64,000 bases of DNA from Tateyamaria omphalii (GCF_001969365.1 NZ_CP019312.1:1054001-1118000), one strand, 5' to 3'; positions 26,709 through 37,064 are shown, counted from the first letter of the stretch. The notes: generated by a model from the sequence alone, not told the origin. Program-made: numbers and translations.

Positions 26709-27170
26709 TTACAGCGCCTTCACAGCAGCCAGAACCGCCTCGGCGTGGCCCGGCACTTTGACCTTGGGCCAGGTCATTGCGACATTGCCCGCCGCGTCGA
26801 TCAGGTAAGTCGTGCGTTCGATGCCCATGTACTTTTTGCCGTACATGTTCTTTTCCTTCCACACGCCGTAATCTTCGCAGACCGTGCCGTGTTCATCCGA
26901 CAAAAGGCCCACGGTCAGCTCGCGTTTCTTGGCGAACTTGGCGTGGCTGGCCACGCTGTCCTTGGAGATGCCGAAGATCTTGGCGCCGGCGGCTTCGAAC
27001 TCGGACATGTGTTCCGAAAACGCGATGGATTCCTTGGTGCAGCCGGGTGTGTCGTCGCGCGGATAGAAGTAGAGGACAACCGGACCGCCCTGTAGTGCCG
27101 AGAGCGTCACGTCGTTGCCGTCCGCGTCGGGCAGCGTGAAATCAGGGGCGGGCGAAGCGATGTCGAGCAT
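26709..27170 (-). CDS. bcp: Peroxiredoxin, BCP/PrxQ family
   Basis: A 153-residue thiol peroxidase that reduces hydroperoxides. The peroxidatic Cys44 lies in FYPRDDTPGCTKES. The resolving Cys found five residues later in E. coli Bcp is missing (Ile49); Cys98 in TVCEDYG is the only other cysteine, so the protein either resolves through Cys98 or works as a 1-Cys enzyme. The YGKKYMGIERTTYLID segment is typical. Divergent from the AsmA-like gene, with 72 bases between starts. Confidence 0.92.
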   Translation of the reverse strand: MLDIASPAPDFTLPDADGNDVTLSALQGGPVVLYFYPRDDTPGCTKESIAFSEHMSEFEAAGAKIFGISKDSVASHAKFAKKRELTVGLLSDEHGTVCEDYGVWKEKNMYGKKYMGIERTTYLIDAAGNVAMTWPKVKVPGHAEAVLAAVKAL

Positions 27171-27242
27171 GTTTTGGCCTTTTCATTACTCTTGGGAAAG
27201 TTGTGACTGGCATGATAGGGCTGAGCGGACAAGAATAAAGAC

Positions 27243-30200
27243 ATGAGCAGTGCCGACCCCGTAACCGACCCGCCCCCCGCGCGGAAAAAGAGCCTGTGGC
27301 GTCGCCTTGGGCTGGGAAGCATGTGCGCGAGCCTGGTGTTTGCCGCCGTGATGGGGGCGTCGGTTTACGTGCTGATCGGGCAGCCCGTGATGGCCCCCGG
27401 TTGGCTGCGCGACCGGATCGAGACGCGGGCGGGCGAGGCGCTGGGGGCGGCATCGCTGCGCTTTGACGCGCTGGATCTGGTGGTCGAGGACAGCACGAAG
27501 CCGCGCGTGCGCATGACCAATGTGCAGGTTTTGAATGATGCGGGCGTCGAAATTGTCGGCTTTTCCGAGATGCGGATTGGTCTGTCGCTGGCCGATCTGG
27601 TGCAAGGCGCGTTCCGTCCGACCGAGATTGGCATCACGGGCGTCTTTGCCAAGCTGCGCCGGGAGATCGACGGATCGGTGATCCTGTCGGGGGGCCTGGA
27701 CCTGGGCGCGCCGTCGCAACAGGCCGACACGTTTGCCAAGCTGATCGAAGGCATCGACGACTTGGTGTCGATCCCCGGCCTGTCGGCCCTGACGCAGGCC
27801 GACGTTCAGGCGCTGACCCTTGAGGTCGAGGATGTGCGGTCCGCCCGCGCCTGGACCGTTGATGGTGGGCGGATGCGTCTGACCCGCGAGGGCGACATGC
27901 TGCGCGTGACCTCGGACCTTGCTCTGTTGAGTGGCGGGCAGGGGGTGGCCACGCTGGAGGCGAGTTACGAGAGCAGCGTGGGCGCCTCGGCCGCGACCTT
28001 TGGTGTGTTGGTCAATGATGTGGATGCGGGTGATATTGCCGTGCTCGCCCCCGCCTTTGAGTGGCTGGATGTGGTGCGTGCGCCGATTTCCGGCGCGGTG
28101 CGCGGGGTTTTCGGCGTGGACGGGACGCTGGCCCCGATCAATGTGGCGTTGAACATCGGCGAAGGTGTGATCCAACCCACCGACGCGACCCGACCTGTCC
28201 CGTTTCGGTCGGCGCGCAGCTATTTCAGCTATGATCCCGAGGGCACTGTTCTGCTGTTTGACGAGTTGTCGGTCGACAGTGCGTGGATCACGGCGCAGAT
28301 CGACGGGCAGGCCGTGCTGGGCATTGACGCGCGTGGTGGCCTGGATGACCTGGTGGGGCAGTTCCGCGCCTCGTCCCTGCGGGCGAACCCGGATGATCTG
28401 TATCCCGAGCCGATTGAGATGGAGGCGGCGCAGATGGACTTCCGGTTGCGGCTGGATCCGTTCCGGCTGGATATCGGGGAGGCGCTGTTTCAGGATGAGG
28501 GGCAGGACCTGATTGCGCGGGGCGCGCTGCTGGCCGACCCGGGTGGATGGAGCTATGAGGTGGATGCGCAGATGGCGGGCATGGCGCCCGAGCGGTTGCT
28601 TGAACTGTGGCCGGATCGCTATGCGCCGAAGGCCCGCAAGTGGGTTCTGGACAACCTGCTTGAGGGTCAGATGCGCGATCTTGCGCTCGCCTTGCGTGAC
28701 ACGCCCGACAGCGAGGTCGTCGCCTATACCAGCTTTGCCTACGAAGATGCGAAGGTGCGGTACCTCAAGACCTTGCCCCCGGTCGAAAAGGCGCGGGGCA
28801 GCGCGAGCCTGCTGGACGGTCGGTTCGTGGTGTCCGTCGATCAGGGCCATGTGACAGCGCCTCAGGGCGGGCGGATTGATGTGAGTGGGTCGTCCTTTAT
28901 CATTCCGGATGTGCGCGCGCGCGAGGGCGTGCCTGCCGTTGTTCGGTTGGCCACCGATGGGACGGTGACGGCCGGTTTGTCGCTGCTGGATCTGCCGCCG
29001 CTCAACGTGATGGAGCGGGCCGGGTTGTCGCCCAGCATCGCTGATGGGCGGATTGCGGCGGAGGGTACTCTGGCCTTTGCAATGAAAAAGGGCCTGACGC
29101 CAAAGGATGTGCAATATGACGCCAGCGGCACGGCCCGCGACGTGCTGAGCACGGCGCTGATCGAGGGGCGGCGGGTGGCGGCGGACCGATTGCAGGTCGT
29201 CGCCTCGCAATCGGGTGTCGCGGTGTCGGGGCCAGGGACGCTGGATGGCGTGCCATTTGACGTGACCTGGGCCCAGCCTTTGGGACAGGGGCCGCAGCCC
29301 AGCACGGTGCGCGGATCCATCGAGCTGTCGGAGCGGACGATTGACGCCTTTGATCTGGGCCTGCCTGCGGGGCTTGTGACGGGGCGGGGCAGCGGGGATA
29401 TCGAGATCGCGTTGCCTGCGGGTGAGGGCGTGCCGTCCTTTGTGCTGTCGACGAACCTGCGCGGGGTGCGTTTGTCGTCGCCCCCGTTGGGATGGTCGAA
29501 ACCTGCTGCAACACCTGCATCGCTGTCGCTGTCCGGCGCGTTGGGAGAAGCGCCGCGGGTGGACCGCTTGGTGCTCGATGCGCCGGGGTTGCAGGCCGAA
29601 GGCAGCATCACCGCGACACCGGGCGTGGGGTTGGAGCGTGCCAGCTTCAGTTCCGTGCGCGTGGGCAACTGGATGAACGGTCCCGTGGAACTGGTGGGCC
29701 AGGGCCGGGGTGCGCCGCCTGCCGTTGTGGTCCGTGGCGGGACGTTGGACTTGCGCGAGGCGGACTTCGGCGGCTCGGGATCCGGAACCGGCGGGCAGCA
29801 GGGCGGTGGGCCACTGAGCCTGACGCTGGACCGTTTGCAGATCACGGACACTATCGCGCTGGACGGGATGTCGGGTCAGTTCAATATGTCGGGCGGTCTT
29901 GATGGCACCTTTACCGCGCGGGTGAACGGGGGCACGCCCATTCGCGGGCAGGTGCTGCCGCAAGGCGGGCGCAGCGCCATCCGGATCACATCGAGTGATG
30001 CGGGCGGGGTTGCGGCTTCGGCCAGGATCCTCAAACAGGCGCGGGGCGGGACGCTGGATCTGACGCTGCTGCCTGTCGGCGCCGCGGGTTTTGACGGCAC
30101 GCTGTCGGTCAAGGAGACGCGTATTCAGGATGCGCCAGCGATTGCGGCGCTGCTGAATGCGTTGAGCGTGGTCGGCCTGATCGAGCAGATGGGCGGCAGT

Positions 30201-30656
30201 GGCATTCACTTTCAGGACGTGAGCGCGTCGTTCCGGCTGACGCCTTCGACCATGACGCTGACCCAGGCGAGCGCGACGGGGCCGTCGATGGGGCTGTCGA
30301 TGGACGGTGTGTATGATGTGGCGGGGGGACAGTTGAATATGCAGGGTGTGATTTCGCCCCTGTTTCTGATCAACGGGATCGGCAGCATCTTTACCCGGCG
30401 GGGCGAGGGGTTGATCGGGTTCAACTACACCTTGCGCGGACCGGCCGCCGACCCGCGCGTGCAGGTCAACCCGCTATCGGCACTCACGCCGGGCCTGTTT
30501 CGCGAGATTTTCCGCACGCCGCCCCCGGATTTGCCGCAGGTCGAAGGCGAAACACCGGCACCGGTTGTGCCCGAAGCCTTTGCCCCGGCGGACCCCGGAC
30601 CAAGTGACGCAGAGCGGCGGCGGCAGGAACGTCAGCAACGTATTGATGAACGCTGA
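27243..30656 (+). CDS. AsmA-like/DUF3971 envelope protein
   Basis: An 1137-residue protein with an N-terminal basic stretch, one membrane segment (about 22-45, LGSMCASLVFAAVMGASVYVLI) and a very long beta-rich periplasmic part, followed by an AsmA-like C-terminal region (about 900-1080, RLTPSTMTLTQASATGPSMGLSMDGVYDVAGGQLNMQG). This is the layout of YhdP/TamB-type bridge proteins, implicated in lipid transport to the outer membrane. The last 40 residues are Pro/Glu/Arg-rich. queA follows after 21 bases. Confidence 0.85.
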   Translation: MSSADPVTDPPPARKKSLWRRLGLGSMCASLVFAAVMGASVYVLIGQPVMAPGWLRDRIETRAGEALGAASLRFDALDLVVEDSTKPRVRMTNVQVLNDAGVEIVGFSEMRIGLSLADLVQGAFRPTEIGITGVFAKLRREIDGSVILSGGLDLGAPSQQADTFAKLIEGIDDLVSIPGLSALTQADVQALTLEVEDVRSARAWTVDGGRMRLTREGDMLRVTSDLALLSGGQGVATLEASYESSVGASAATFGVLVNDVDAGDIAVLAPAFEWLDVVRAPISGAVRGVFGVDGTLAPINVALNIGEGVIQPTDATRPVPFRSARSYFSYDPEGTVLLFDELSVDSAWITAQIDGQAVLGIDARGGLDDLVGQFRASSLRANPDDLYPEPIEMEAAQMDFRLRLDPFRLDIGEALFQDEGQDLIARGALLADPGGWSYEVDAQMAGMAPERLLELWPDRYAPKARKWVLDNLLEGQMRDLALALRDTPDSEVVAYTSFAYEDAKVRYLKTLPPVEKARGSASLLDGRFVVSVDQGHVTAPQGGRIDVSGSSFIIPDVRAREGVPAVVRLATDGTVTAGLSLLDLPPLNVMERAGLSPSIADGRIAAEGTLAFAMKKGLTPKDVQYDASGTARDVLSTALIEGRRVAADRLQVVASQSGVAVSGPGTLDGVPFDVTWAQPLGQGPQPSTVRGSIELSERTIDAFDLGLPAGLVTGRGSGDIEIALPAGEGVPSFVLSTNLRGVRLSSPPLGWSKPAATPASLSLSGALGEAPRVDRLVLDAPGLQAEGSITATPGVGLERASFSSVRVGNWMNGPVELVGQGRGAPPAVVVRGGTLDLREADFGGSGSGTGGQQGGGPLSLTLDRLQITDTIALDGMSGQFNMSGGLDGTFTARVNGGTPIRGQVLPQGGRSAIRITSSDAGGVAASARILKQARGGTLDLTLLPVGAAGFDGTLSVKETRIQDAPAIAALLNALSVVGLIEQMGGSGIHFQDVSASFRLTPSTMTLTQASATGPSMGLSMDGVYDVAGGQLNMQGVISPLFLINGIGSIFTRRGEGLIGFNYTLRGPAADPRVQVNPLSALTPGLFREIFRTPPPDLPQVEGETPAPVVPEAFAPADPGPSDAERRRQERQQRIDER

Positions 30657-30677
30657 GCGCGCCGCTAGGGGACGCGC

Positions 30678-31730
30678 ATGAAACTGGATGACTTCGATTT
30701 CGACCTGCCCGAGGGCTTGATTGCGACCCGGCCTGCTGCGCCGCGATCGTCCGCGCGGCTCTTGGTGGCGGATGGCGACGCGATCCACGACCAGCATGTG
30801 ACGGACCTTGTGTCTTGGCTGCGCCCCGGCGACTTGCTGGTTCTGAATGACACCCGCGTGATCCCGGCGCGGCTGTTCGGCACGCGGGCGCGCGAAAGTG
30901 CGCAGGGGTTGACCGAGGCGCGGATCGAAGTGACCCTGCTGGAGCCGCGCGCCGATGGCAATTGGGCGGCACTGGTCAAGCCGCTGAAGAAGGTGAAGCC
31001 CGGCGAGGTCGTGCGCTTTTCCAACGACCTGTCGGCTACGCTGACGGGCAGTGCAGACGGGCAGGGGCATTTGCAGTTCAACCTGACTGGTGATGATTTC
31101 GATGCGGCCTTGGCCGAGGCGGGGGCAATGCCCTTGCCCCCTTACATTGCGGCCAAACGGCCCGCTGACGACAAGGACAAGACGGATTACCAGACCATAT
31201 GGGCCAAGAAGTCTGGCGCGGTTGCGGCCCCGACCGCATCGCTGCATTTCGATGACGCGCTGATGGCGGCGCTGGCCGCGCGCGGGGTCGAGACGACCTA
31301 TGTGACGCTGCATGTGGGGGCGGGGACATTCCTGCCGGTCAAGGTCGATGACGTGACACAGCACAAGATGCACGCCGAATGGGGGCAGGTGTCTGAGCGG
31401 GCGGCTGGGGACATCGCAGCGGCCAAGGCGCGGGGCAACCGGGTGATTCCCGTGGGCACCACGGCGCTGCGGTTGATCGAGACGATGGCCCGCGACGGTG
31501 GAATTGCACCTTGGGAAGGGGATACGGACATTTTCATCTATCCCGGCTTCACCTTCGGCGTGGCAGACGGTTTGATGACCAATTTTCACCTGCCCAAATC
31601 GACGCTGATGATGCTGGTGTCGGCGTTGATGGGGCAGGAGCGGATCGCGGCCATCTACGATCACGCGGTGCGGTCCGAGTATCGGTTTTTCTCTTATGGG
31701 GACGCGTCGCTTTTGTTGCCGCAAACGTGA
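30678..31730 (+). CDS. queA: S-adenosylmethionine:tRNA ribosyltransferase-isomerase
   Basis: QueA adds the ribosyl part of SAM to preQ1 at tRNA position 34, making epoxyqueuosine. The 350-residue length is normal. Motifs: [77 protein letters not shown] and [36 protein letters not shown] sits before the ATG. It is closely spaced after the AsmA-like gene and followed by hairpins that probably end the transcript. Confidence 0.96.
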   Translation: MKLDDFDFDLPEGLIATRPAAPRSSARLLVADGDAIHDQHVTDLVSWLRPGDLLVLNDTRVIPARLFGTRARESAQGLTEARIEVTLLEPRADGNWAALVKPLKKVKPGEVVRFSNDLSATLTGSADGQGHLQFNLTGDDFDAALAEAGAMPLPPYIAAKRPADDKDKTDYQTIWAKKSGAVAAPTASLHFDDALMAALAARGVETTYVTLHVGAGTFLPVKVDDVTQHKMHAEWGQVSERAAGDIAAAKARGNRVIPVGTTALRLIETMARDGGIAPWEGDTDIFIYPGFTFGVADGLMTNFHLPKSTLMMLVSALMGQERIAAIYDHAVRSEYRFFSYGDASLLLPQT

Positions 31731-31750
31731 CACCGGAAACCGACGTTGAG

Positions 31751-31797
31751 GTGTCGCACTTATCTGCGACACGAGTTTTGTGCCCGTGTGACACGGG
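31751..31797 (+). terminator. Hairpins after queA
   Basis: An 8-base perfect stem (gtgtcgca / tgcgacac, 31751-31758 and 31765-31772) is followed by GAGTTTTG. A second GC stem (cccgtg / cacggg) follows within 11 bases. The first is a plausible intrinsic terminator for queA; the T-run is short. Confidence 0.5.
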
Positions 31798-31824
31798 ACC
31801 CGTGCCAGCAAGGAGTTTGGCGAG

Positions 31825-33093
31825 ATGTTCCAGGTACTGACAAGCGCGTGGGCCCTGCTGTTTGGCATGGGGCTGCTGATGGTTGGCAACGGGATGCAGG
31901 GCACGCTGCTGGGCATCCGGGGCGAGATCGAAGGCTTTTCGACCGCTGAGATGTCGATTGTGATGTCCGCCTATTTTCTGGGCTTTTTGGGTGGCAGTCG
32001 CATGGCGCCCCGTATGATCCAGCGCGTGGGGCACGTGCGCGTGTTTGCGGCACTTGCCTCGCTGATCTCTGCCGTGATGATCCTGTACCCGACCTTTGCT
32101 GACCCTTGGGCGTGGACGGTGGGGCGGGTCGTGATCGGGTTTTGCTTTTCCGCCGTTTACGTCACGGCGGAGAGCTGGCTGAACGATGCGGCGGACAATT
32201 CGAACCGGGGCAAGGCGCTGTCGCTGTACATGATCGTGCAGACCACCGGCATCGTGGTCAGCCAGTATCTGTTGCTGACCGCTGATCCGTCGGGTTTTGT
32301 GCTGTTTGTGATTCCGTCGGTGCTGGTGTCGCTGGCGATCACGCCGATCCTGCTGTCGATCAGTCCGGTGCCCGCCTTTGACACCACGAAACCGATGACC
32401 CTGCGCGAGCTGGTGGGCTATTCGCCCTTGGGCTGCGTGGGCATGTTCCTGCTGGGCGGTGTGTTTGCCGCGCAGTTCGGGATGGCAGCGGTGTATGGCA
32501 CGGCGGCGGGGCTGAGCATCGCCCAAATCTCGGCCTTTGTATCGACGTTTTTTATCGGGGCGGTGGTGCTGCAATATCCCATCGGCTGGATTTCGGACCG
32601 GATGGACCGGCGCGTGCTGATCCTGATCGTGGCGGCCATTGGCGGGGTGGGGTCGGTCATCGGTCTTATCCTGGGCGGCAATTTCGTGATGCTGCTTGTG
32701 TCGGCCTTTGTGGTCGGGGGGATGTCGAACCCGCTTTATTCCCTGCTGCTGGCGCACACGAATGACTTTCTGGAGCACGAGGATATGGCCGCCGCGTCAG
32801 GCGGGTTGGTGTTTATCAACGGCTTGGGCGCCGTGTTTGGCCCGTTGATCGTGGGTGCGCTGATGGAGAGCGTTGGGCCATCCGGCTTTTACATGTTCAC
32901 CGGCGTTCTGTTTGCGGCCCTTGTCGCCTATGCCGCCTATCGGACGACGCAGCGTGCGACCATTCCGGTGGACGAGACGGGGGCGTATGTGGTCATGTCG
33001 CAGGCCACGACCACCCCCGTGGCTATGGAAATTGCTCAGGAATACGCCATCGAGACCGATCTGGAGGGCGAGGACGACAACCGAGCCGCGTAA
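31825..33093 (+). CDS. MFS transporter (YcaD-like)
   Basis: A 422-residue major facilitator with 12 predicted membrane segments. Motifs: FLGFLGGSRMAPRMIQRVGHVRVF (motif A-like), GRVVIGFCFSAVYVTAESWLNDAADNSNRGKALSLYM and GWISDRMDRRVL in the second half. The GRxxxGxxxAxxxVxxESWLN stretch resembles the YcaD subgroup. The C-terminal 45 residues are polar and probably cytoplasmic. Substrate unknown. Confidence 0.87.
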   Translation: MFQVLTSAWALLFGMGLLMVGNGMQGTLLGIRGEIEGFSTAEMSIVMSAYFLGFLGGSRMAPRMIQRVGHVRVFAALASLISAVMILYPTFADPWAWTVGRVVIGFCFSAVYVTAESWLNDAADNSNRGKALSLYMIVQTTGIVVSQYLLLTADPSGFVLFVIPSVLVSLAITPILLSISPVPAFDTTKPMTLRELVGYSPLGCVGMFLLGGVFAAQFGMAAVYGTAAGLSIAQISAFVSTFFIGAVVLQYPIGWISDRMDRRVLILIVAAIGGVGSVIGLILGGNFVMLLVSAFVVGGMSNPLYSLLLAHTNDFLEHEDMAAASGGLVFINGLGAVFGPLIVGALMESVGPSGFYMFTGVLFAALVAYAAYRTTQRATIPVDETGAYVVMSQATTTPVAMEIAQEYAIETDLEGEDDNRAA

Positions 33094-33182
33094 TGTGTCG
33101 CACCTGTTGTATTTCGTGATTTGGGACCCAAGGTAAACTGTGTAACGGTTTTTTGGCGGGACATGGGTAGGGAGAGACAACC

Positions 33183-33761
33183 ATGATGGGTCCGGACGAT
33201 GTATTGAGTTTTTGGTTGGACGAGTGCAGTCCGGAGGATTGGTTCAAGTCTGATCCCCTGTTTGATCAGGCCATACGTGACCGTTTTGGCGCCACTTGGA
33301 AGGCAGCAACCGAAGGCAAGTTTGCGCTGTGGTTGACCTATCCTTCGGGGGCACTGGCCTACATCATTCTGACCGATCAGTTGCCGCGCAACATGTTCCG
33401 CGATGATGCAGGTGCGTTTTCCACCGACCGCGCGGCCTTGGCCGCTGCCAAGTCTGCGATCAGCAAGGGGTGGGACATGCGCATTGATCCGCCGGCACGG
33501 CAGTTCTTCTACATGCCACTCGAGCATTCGGAGAACCTGTGTGATCAGGAGCGTGCCGTGCGCCTGATCTGCGAGCGGATGGAGGACGACACGTTCCTGC
33601 TGCATGCCCGCGCTCACCGCGAGGTGATCCGCCAGTTCGGTCGTTTCCCGCATCGCAACGCAGTGCTGGGCCGGGCCACGACCGCCGCCGAAAAGGCGCA
33701 TCTTGAGGCGGGCGGCTATGGCGAGGTTGTGCGTGGATTGCAGGGGGCAGAGGCCGCCTGA
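33183..33761 (+). CDS. DUF924 family protein
   Basis: A 192-residue all-helical DUF924 protein with the family signature VLSFWLDECSPEDWFKSDPLFDQAIRDRFG, ILTDQLPRNMFRDDAGAFSTD, FFYMPLEHSENLCDQERAV and FGRFPHRNAVLGR. The biochemical function is not known. An ATG at 33186 is an equal alternative start. A GC hairpin (about 33789-33812) follows the stop and may end its transcript before the lpdA promoter. Confidence 0.9.
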   Translation: MMGPDDVLSFWLDECSPEDWFKSDPLFDQAIRDRFGATWKAATEGKFALWLTYPSGALAYIILTDQLPRNMFRDDAGAFSTDRAALAAAKSAISKGWDMRIDPPARQFFYMPLEHSENLCDQERAVRLICERMEDDTFLLHARAHREVIRQFGRFPHRNAVLGRATTAAEKAHLEAGGYGEVVRGLQGAEAA

Positions 33762-33855
33762 AACCTTTTCCCGGATTGAGGCGTTTGTGACGCGGGGCTT
33801 TCCCCTGCGTCAGTCGATTTGTCGCGCTCGGCTTTCGTTGAGACTTGTCCAGAAA

Positions 33856-33873
33856 TAGTTTAACGGTAAACTA
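33856..33873 (+). promoter_or_regulatory. Inverted-repeat operator upstream of lpdA
   Basis: TAGTTTA-ACGG-TAAACTA, a perfect 7-base inverted repeat with a 4-base spacer, 33 bases before the lpdA start. It has the same arms and spacing as the core of the repeat at pdhA (16716-16741), 17 kb away. Confidence 0.72.
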
Positions 33874-33905
33874 AATCTGACGCAGCGCTTGGCAAGGAGC
33901 TTGAT

Positions 33906-35303
33906 ATGGCAGCGAAATCCTTTGACGTGGTGGTGATCGGTTCTGGCCCCGGAGGTTATGTGGCCGCCATTCGGGCGGCGCAGCTGGGTCTGAGCACCTG
34001 CGTTGTCGAGCGTGAGCATCTGGGCGGCATCTGCCTGAACTGGGGCTGCATTCCGACCAAGGCGATGCTGCGGTCATCCGAAGTGTTTCACCTGATGCAC
34101 CGTGCCAAGGAGTTTGGTCTGAAAGCCGATGGCATTGATTATGATTTGCCTGCTGTTGTCGACCGGTCCCGCAAGATCGCGGGGCAGTTATCGGGCGGCG
34201 TGCAGCACCTGCTGAAGAAGAACAAGGTGACCGTCATCATGGGCGAGGGCACGATCCCATCCAAGGGCAAGGTCAGCGTCAAAACCGACAAAGGGACGGA
34301 GGAGTTGGCGGCCAAGAGCATCATCCTCGCCACTGGTGCGCGCGCGCGCGAGTTGCCCGGGCTTGAGGCGGATGGCGAACTGGTTTGGACCTACAAGGCG
34401 GCGCTGACGCCAAGCCGCATGCCGAAGAAGTTGCTGGTCATTGGATCCGGTGCAATCGGGATTGAATTTGCGAGCTTCTACAACACGCTTGGGGCCGACA
34501 CGACCGTGGTCGAGGTCATGGACCGTGTGCTTCCGGTCGAGGACGAGGAAATCAGTGCCTTTGCCAAGAAGAGCTTTGAAAAGCAGGGCATGACCATCAT
34601 GCAAAAAGCGATGGTCAAGCAGCTGGACCGCGCCAAGGGCAAGGTGACCGCGCATATCGAAGTGGGCGGCAAGGTCGAGAAGCACGAGTTTGACACCGTC
34701 ATTTCCGCAGTAGGAATTGTTGGCAATGTCGAGGGGCTGAACCTTGAGAAACTGGGCGTGAAGGTGGACCGGACCCACGTGGTGACGGATGAATTCTGCC
34801 GCACTGGCGTCGAGGGGATCTATGCCATCGGTGACATCGCGGGCGCGCCGTGGCTGGCGCACAAGGCGAGCCACGAAGGTGTCATGGTGGCCGAGTTGAT
34901 CGCGGGCAAGAACGACGTGCATCCGATCAAGCCGAACTCCATTGCGGGCTGCACCTATTGTCACCCGCAGGTGGCGAGCGTCGGCCTGACCGAGGCAGCG
35001 GCGAAAGAGGCCGGGCACGAGATCAAGGTCGGCAAGTTCCCGTTCATCGGCAACGGCAAGGCGATTGCCTTGGGTGAGCCTGAAGGCATGATCAAGACGG
35101 TGTTTGACGCCAAGACCGGCGAGCTGCTGGGCGCGCATATGATCGGGGCGGAAGTGACCGAGCTGATCCAGGGCTATGTCGTGGGCCAGGCGCTTGAGAC
35201 GACGGAAGAAGACTTGATGCACACCGTCTTCCCGCACCCGACGCTGTCGGAGATGATGCACGAGAGTGTGCTGGATGCATATGATCGCGTGATCCACATG
35301 TAA
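33906..35303 (+). CDS. lpdA: Dihydrolipoamide dehydrogenase (E3)
   Basis: A 465-residue flavoprotein that reoxidises dihydrolipoamide in 2-oxoacid dehydrogenase complexes. FAD motif GSGPGGYVAAIRAA near residue 12; redox disulfide Cys43/Cys48 in GGICLNWGCIPTK; NAD-binding GSGAIGIEFASFY; and the C-terminal His-Glu pair in HTVFPHPTLSEMMHE. It is a stand-alone gene, but the shared operator with pdhA suggests it is the E3 serving the pyruvate dehydrogenase complex. A strong terminator follows. Confidence 0.96.
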   Translation: MAAKSFDVVVIGSGPGGYVAAIRAAQLGLSTCVVEREHLGGICLNWGCIPTKAMLRSSEVFHLMHRAKEFGLKADGIDYDLPAVVDRSRKIAGQLSGGVQHLLKKNKVTVIMGEGTIPSKGKVSVKTDKGTEELAAKSIILATGARARELPGLEADGELVWTYKAALTPSRMPKKLLVIGSGAIGIEFASFYNTLGADTTVVEVMDRVLPVEDEEISAFAKKSFEKQGMTIMQKAMVKQLDRAKGKVTAHIEVGGKVEKHEFDTVISAVGIVGNVEGLNLEKLGVKVDRTHVVTDEFCRTGVEGIYAIGDIAGAPWLAHKASHEGVMVAELIAGKNDVHPIKPNSIAGCTYCHPQVASVGLTEAAAKEAGHEIKVGKFPFIGNGKAIALGEPEGMIKTVFDAKTGELLGAHMIGAEVTELIQGYVVGQALETTEEDLMHTVFPHPTLSEMMHESVLDAYDRVIHM

Positions 35304-35329
35304 GCGCACTCCTTTTCCTGATTCCGCAG

Positions 35330-35366
35330 AACCAATGGCTGCTACAGTGCAGCCATTGGTTTTTTG
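35330..35366 (+). terminator. Terminator after lpdA
   Basis: A 13-base perfect stem (35330-35342 and 35349-35361) with a six-base loop, running into six T (35360-35365). Confidence 0.9.
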
Positions 35367-35381
35367 ATTCTGGGGGATGTC

Positions 35382-35780
35382 ATGCGCAATGTCTTTGCAC
35401 CTTTTCTTGCTGTGGTAATCGGGCTGTCGGTCTTGGCCAAGCCCGTATCGGCACAACAACTCATGTTCGAATATTATACGATGCTGACGCCGCAGGACAC
35501 ATACAATTCGCGGGGGGCGCCGCTGAACGATGTCTGCGGCATCGTCCAGCAAGACCGGGCGAATGTGCACAAGTTTGGACGGCGGGACGCGGGCGACAGT
35601 GTTGATCCGTTCTTTACCACCGCAGAGCGGCGCGCGATGATCGCTGGACGGTGTCAATTCAGTAAAGCGCATCACACGGTGGCGCGCATCCGGTCCGCCG
35701 TCGTCGGGTTTGTCCTTGTCCGTGTGTTTGGAAATGGCAGTGCCGTAAGCCGCGTCGAGATATATGAGGCGGCGGGCTGA
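35382..35780 (+). CDS. Secreted hypothetical protein
   Basis: A 132-residue protein with a clear signal peptide (MRNVFAPFLAVVIGLSVLAK, cleavage probably after PVSA). The mature part holds two cysteines (DVCGIVQQD and GRCQFS), which could pair. I recognise no family. ATG 35382 is chosen because GGGGGAT precedes it; an upstream frame from 35364 would start inside the lpdA terminator. A hairpin follows the stop. Confidence 0.72.
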   Translation: MRNVFAPFLAVVIGLSVLAKPVSAQQLMFEYYTMLTPQDTYNSRGAPLNDVCGIVQQDRANVHKFGRRDAGDSVDPFFTTAERRAMIAGRCQFSKAHHTVARIRSAVVGFVLVRVFGNGSAVSRVEIYEAAG

Positions 35781-35832
35781 ACAGCGCTGTGCCGCGTGCT
35801 AAAGCGGAACCTTTGATCCACATCTAAAGCGC

Positions 35833-35855
35833 AGGCCGCGCACATATCGCGGCCT
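35833..35855 (+). terminator. Hairpin after the secreted hypothetical gene
   Basis: An 8-base perfect stem (aggccgcg / cgcggcct) with a seven-base loop, 52 bases after the stop. There is no strong T-run, so this is a weak or factor-assisted terminator at best. Confidence 0.4.
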
Positions 35856-35889
35856 TGCAGCCCCCCGCGTTCAGGCGTAGCCGGTGGGC

Positions 35890-37041
35890 ATGGTCGACCG
35901 CACCTCCTTCCCACTTGTCTTTGCCCTTTGGGGCGCGGGCCTTGGTGCGGCGGGGCAATACGCCAAAATCTCAGTCATCTTTGACCAGCTTCCGGCGGTC
36001 TACCCGGATGCCGGGGCCGCCTTGGGCTTTATCGTGTCCCTGGTGGGGTTTCTGGGCATCGTATTTGGCGTCGTTGCCGGGCTGGTTGTTGCGCGCATTC
36101 GCTACCGGCGTGCGATGCTCGGGGCGCTTTGGGCCGGGGCTGCGCTGTCGCTGTTTCAGGCGACGTTGCCGAGCCTGCCTTTGATGTTGGCGAGCCGCGC
36201 TTTGGAGGGTGTCTCGCATCTTGCCATGGTGGTCGCTGCGCCCACCTTGATCGCGCAGCTGAGTGCGGAGCGGCATCGCGGCTTTACGCTAACGCTGTGG
36301 AGCACGTTTTTCTCAGTCGCGTTTACGCTGCTGGTAGCGCTTGGTCTGCCACTGGTTGATGCGCTGGGGTTGCCGTCACTGTTTGTCGCGCACGCTGTTT
36401 GGCTGGCGGTCTTTGCTGTGATCCTGGGCCTGTTCTTGCGCCCCATCGAGGTGCCGCCAGAAGGCACGTTGTCCTTGTCGGGTATCCTGCGCGACCATGT
36501 GACCATCTACCGCTCGCCCCGGATCGCGGCGCCGGGGGCGGGGTGGATGTTTTACACATTCTGTTTTCTGGCCATCCTGACGGTGTTGCCGCCCTATATC
36601 GCGCAGGAATGGCGGGCCTGGGTGATCGGGGCGATGCCGCTGGTGGCCATTGCGGTGTCGCTGACCTTTGGCGTTTATCTGCTGCGCTTTATCTCTGCGG
36701 TGATGCTGGTGCAGGTTGGTTTTGCGCTGTGCATCGCGTCGCTTTTGTGGCTTTGGGTCGCGCCCGGCCTGCCGGTTGCCTGTCTGGCGCTGGCGGGTGC
36801 GCTGGGGTTGGTGCAGGGGGCGAGTTTTGCCGCCGTGCCGCAGTTGAACGACACGGCGGCCCATCAAAGCCAGGCCTATGGCGGGTTGGCGCAGACCGGC
36901 AATCTGGGCAACACGCTGGGCACGCCGGTGTTGCTGGCTGTCCTGAGCGTGGCGGGATTTCCGGGCCTGGTGTGGACCTGCATCGCTGTCTTTGCCTGTG
37001 GGATTGCGGCCCATGCGTGGATGGCGGCGCGCCGTTCCTGA
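35890..37041 (+). CDS. MFS transporter
   Basis: A 383-residue major facilitator with about 12 hydrophobic segments, one of two single-domain MFS proteins in this part of the window. A motif A-like segment appears as [23 protein letters not shown], and [32 protein letters not shown] fits helices 4-5. GTG 35884 is an alternative start two codons upstream; no strong Shine-Dalgarno sequence distinguishes them. Substrate unknown. Confidence 0.83.
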   Translation: MVDRTSFPLVFALWGAGLGAAGQYAKISVIFDQLPAVYPDAGAALGFIVSLVGFLGIVFGVVAGLVVARIRYRRAMLGALWAGAALSLFQATLPSLPLMLASRALEGVSHLAMVVAAPTLIAQLSAERHRGFTLTLWSTFFSVAFTLLVALGLPLVDALGLPSLFVAHAVWLAVFAVILGLFLRPIEVPPEGTLSLSGILRDHVTIYRSPRIAAPGAGWMFYTFCFLAILTVLPPYIAQEWRAWVIGAMPLVAIAVSLTFGVYLLRFISAVMLVQVGFALCIASLLWLWVAPGLPVACLALAGALGLVQGASFAAVPQLNDTAAHQSQAYGGLAQTGNLGNTLGTPVLLAVLSVAGFPGLVWTCIAVFACGIAAHAWMAARRS

Positions 37042-37064
37042 CAGGTTGCGGCAGCAACGCGCAT

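Noticed and set aside
27186..30209. A 1007-codon open frame on the minus strand
   Set aside because: It lies fully antisense to the AsmA-like gene, is Arg/His/Pro/Gln-rich and has no recognisable domain; long antisense frames are expected at this GC content.
30474..32778. Long minus-strand frames opposite queA and the MFS gene
   Set aside because: Same codon-shadow character; the plus-strand genes have clear family motifs and ribosome-binding sites.
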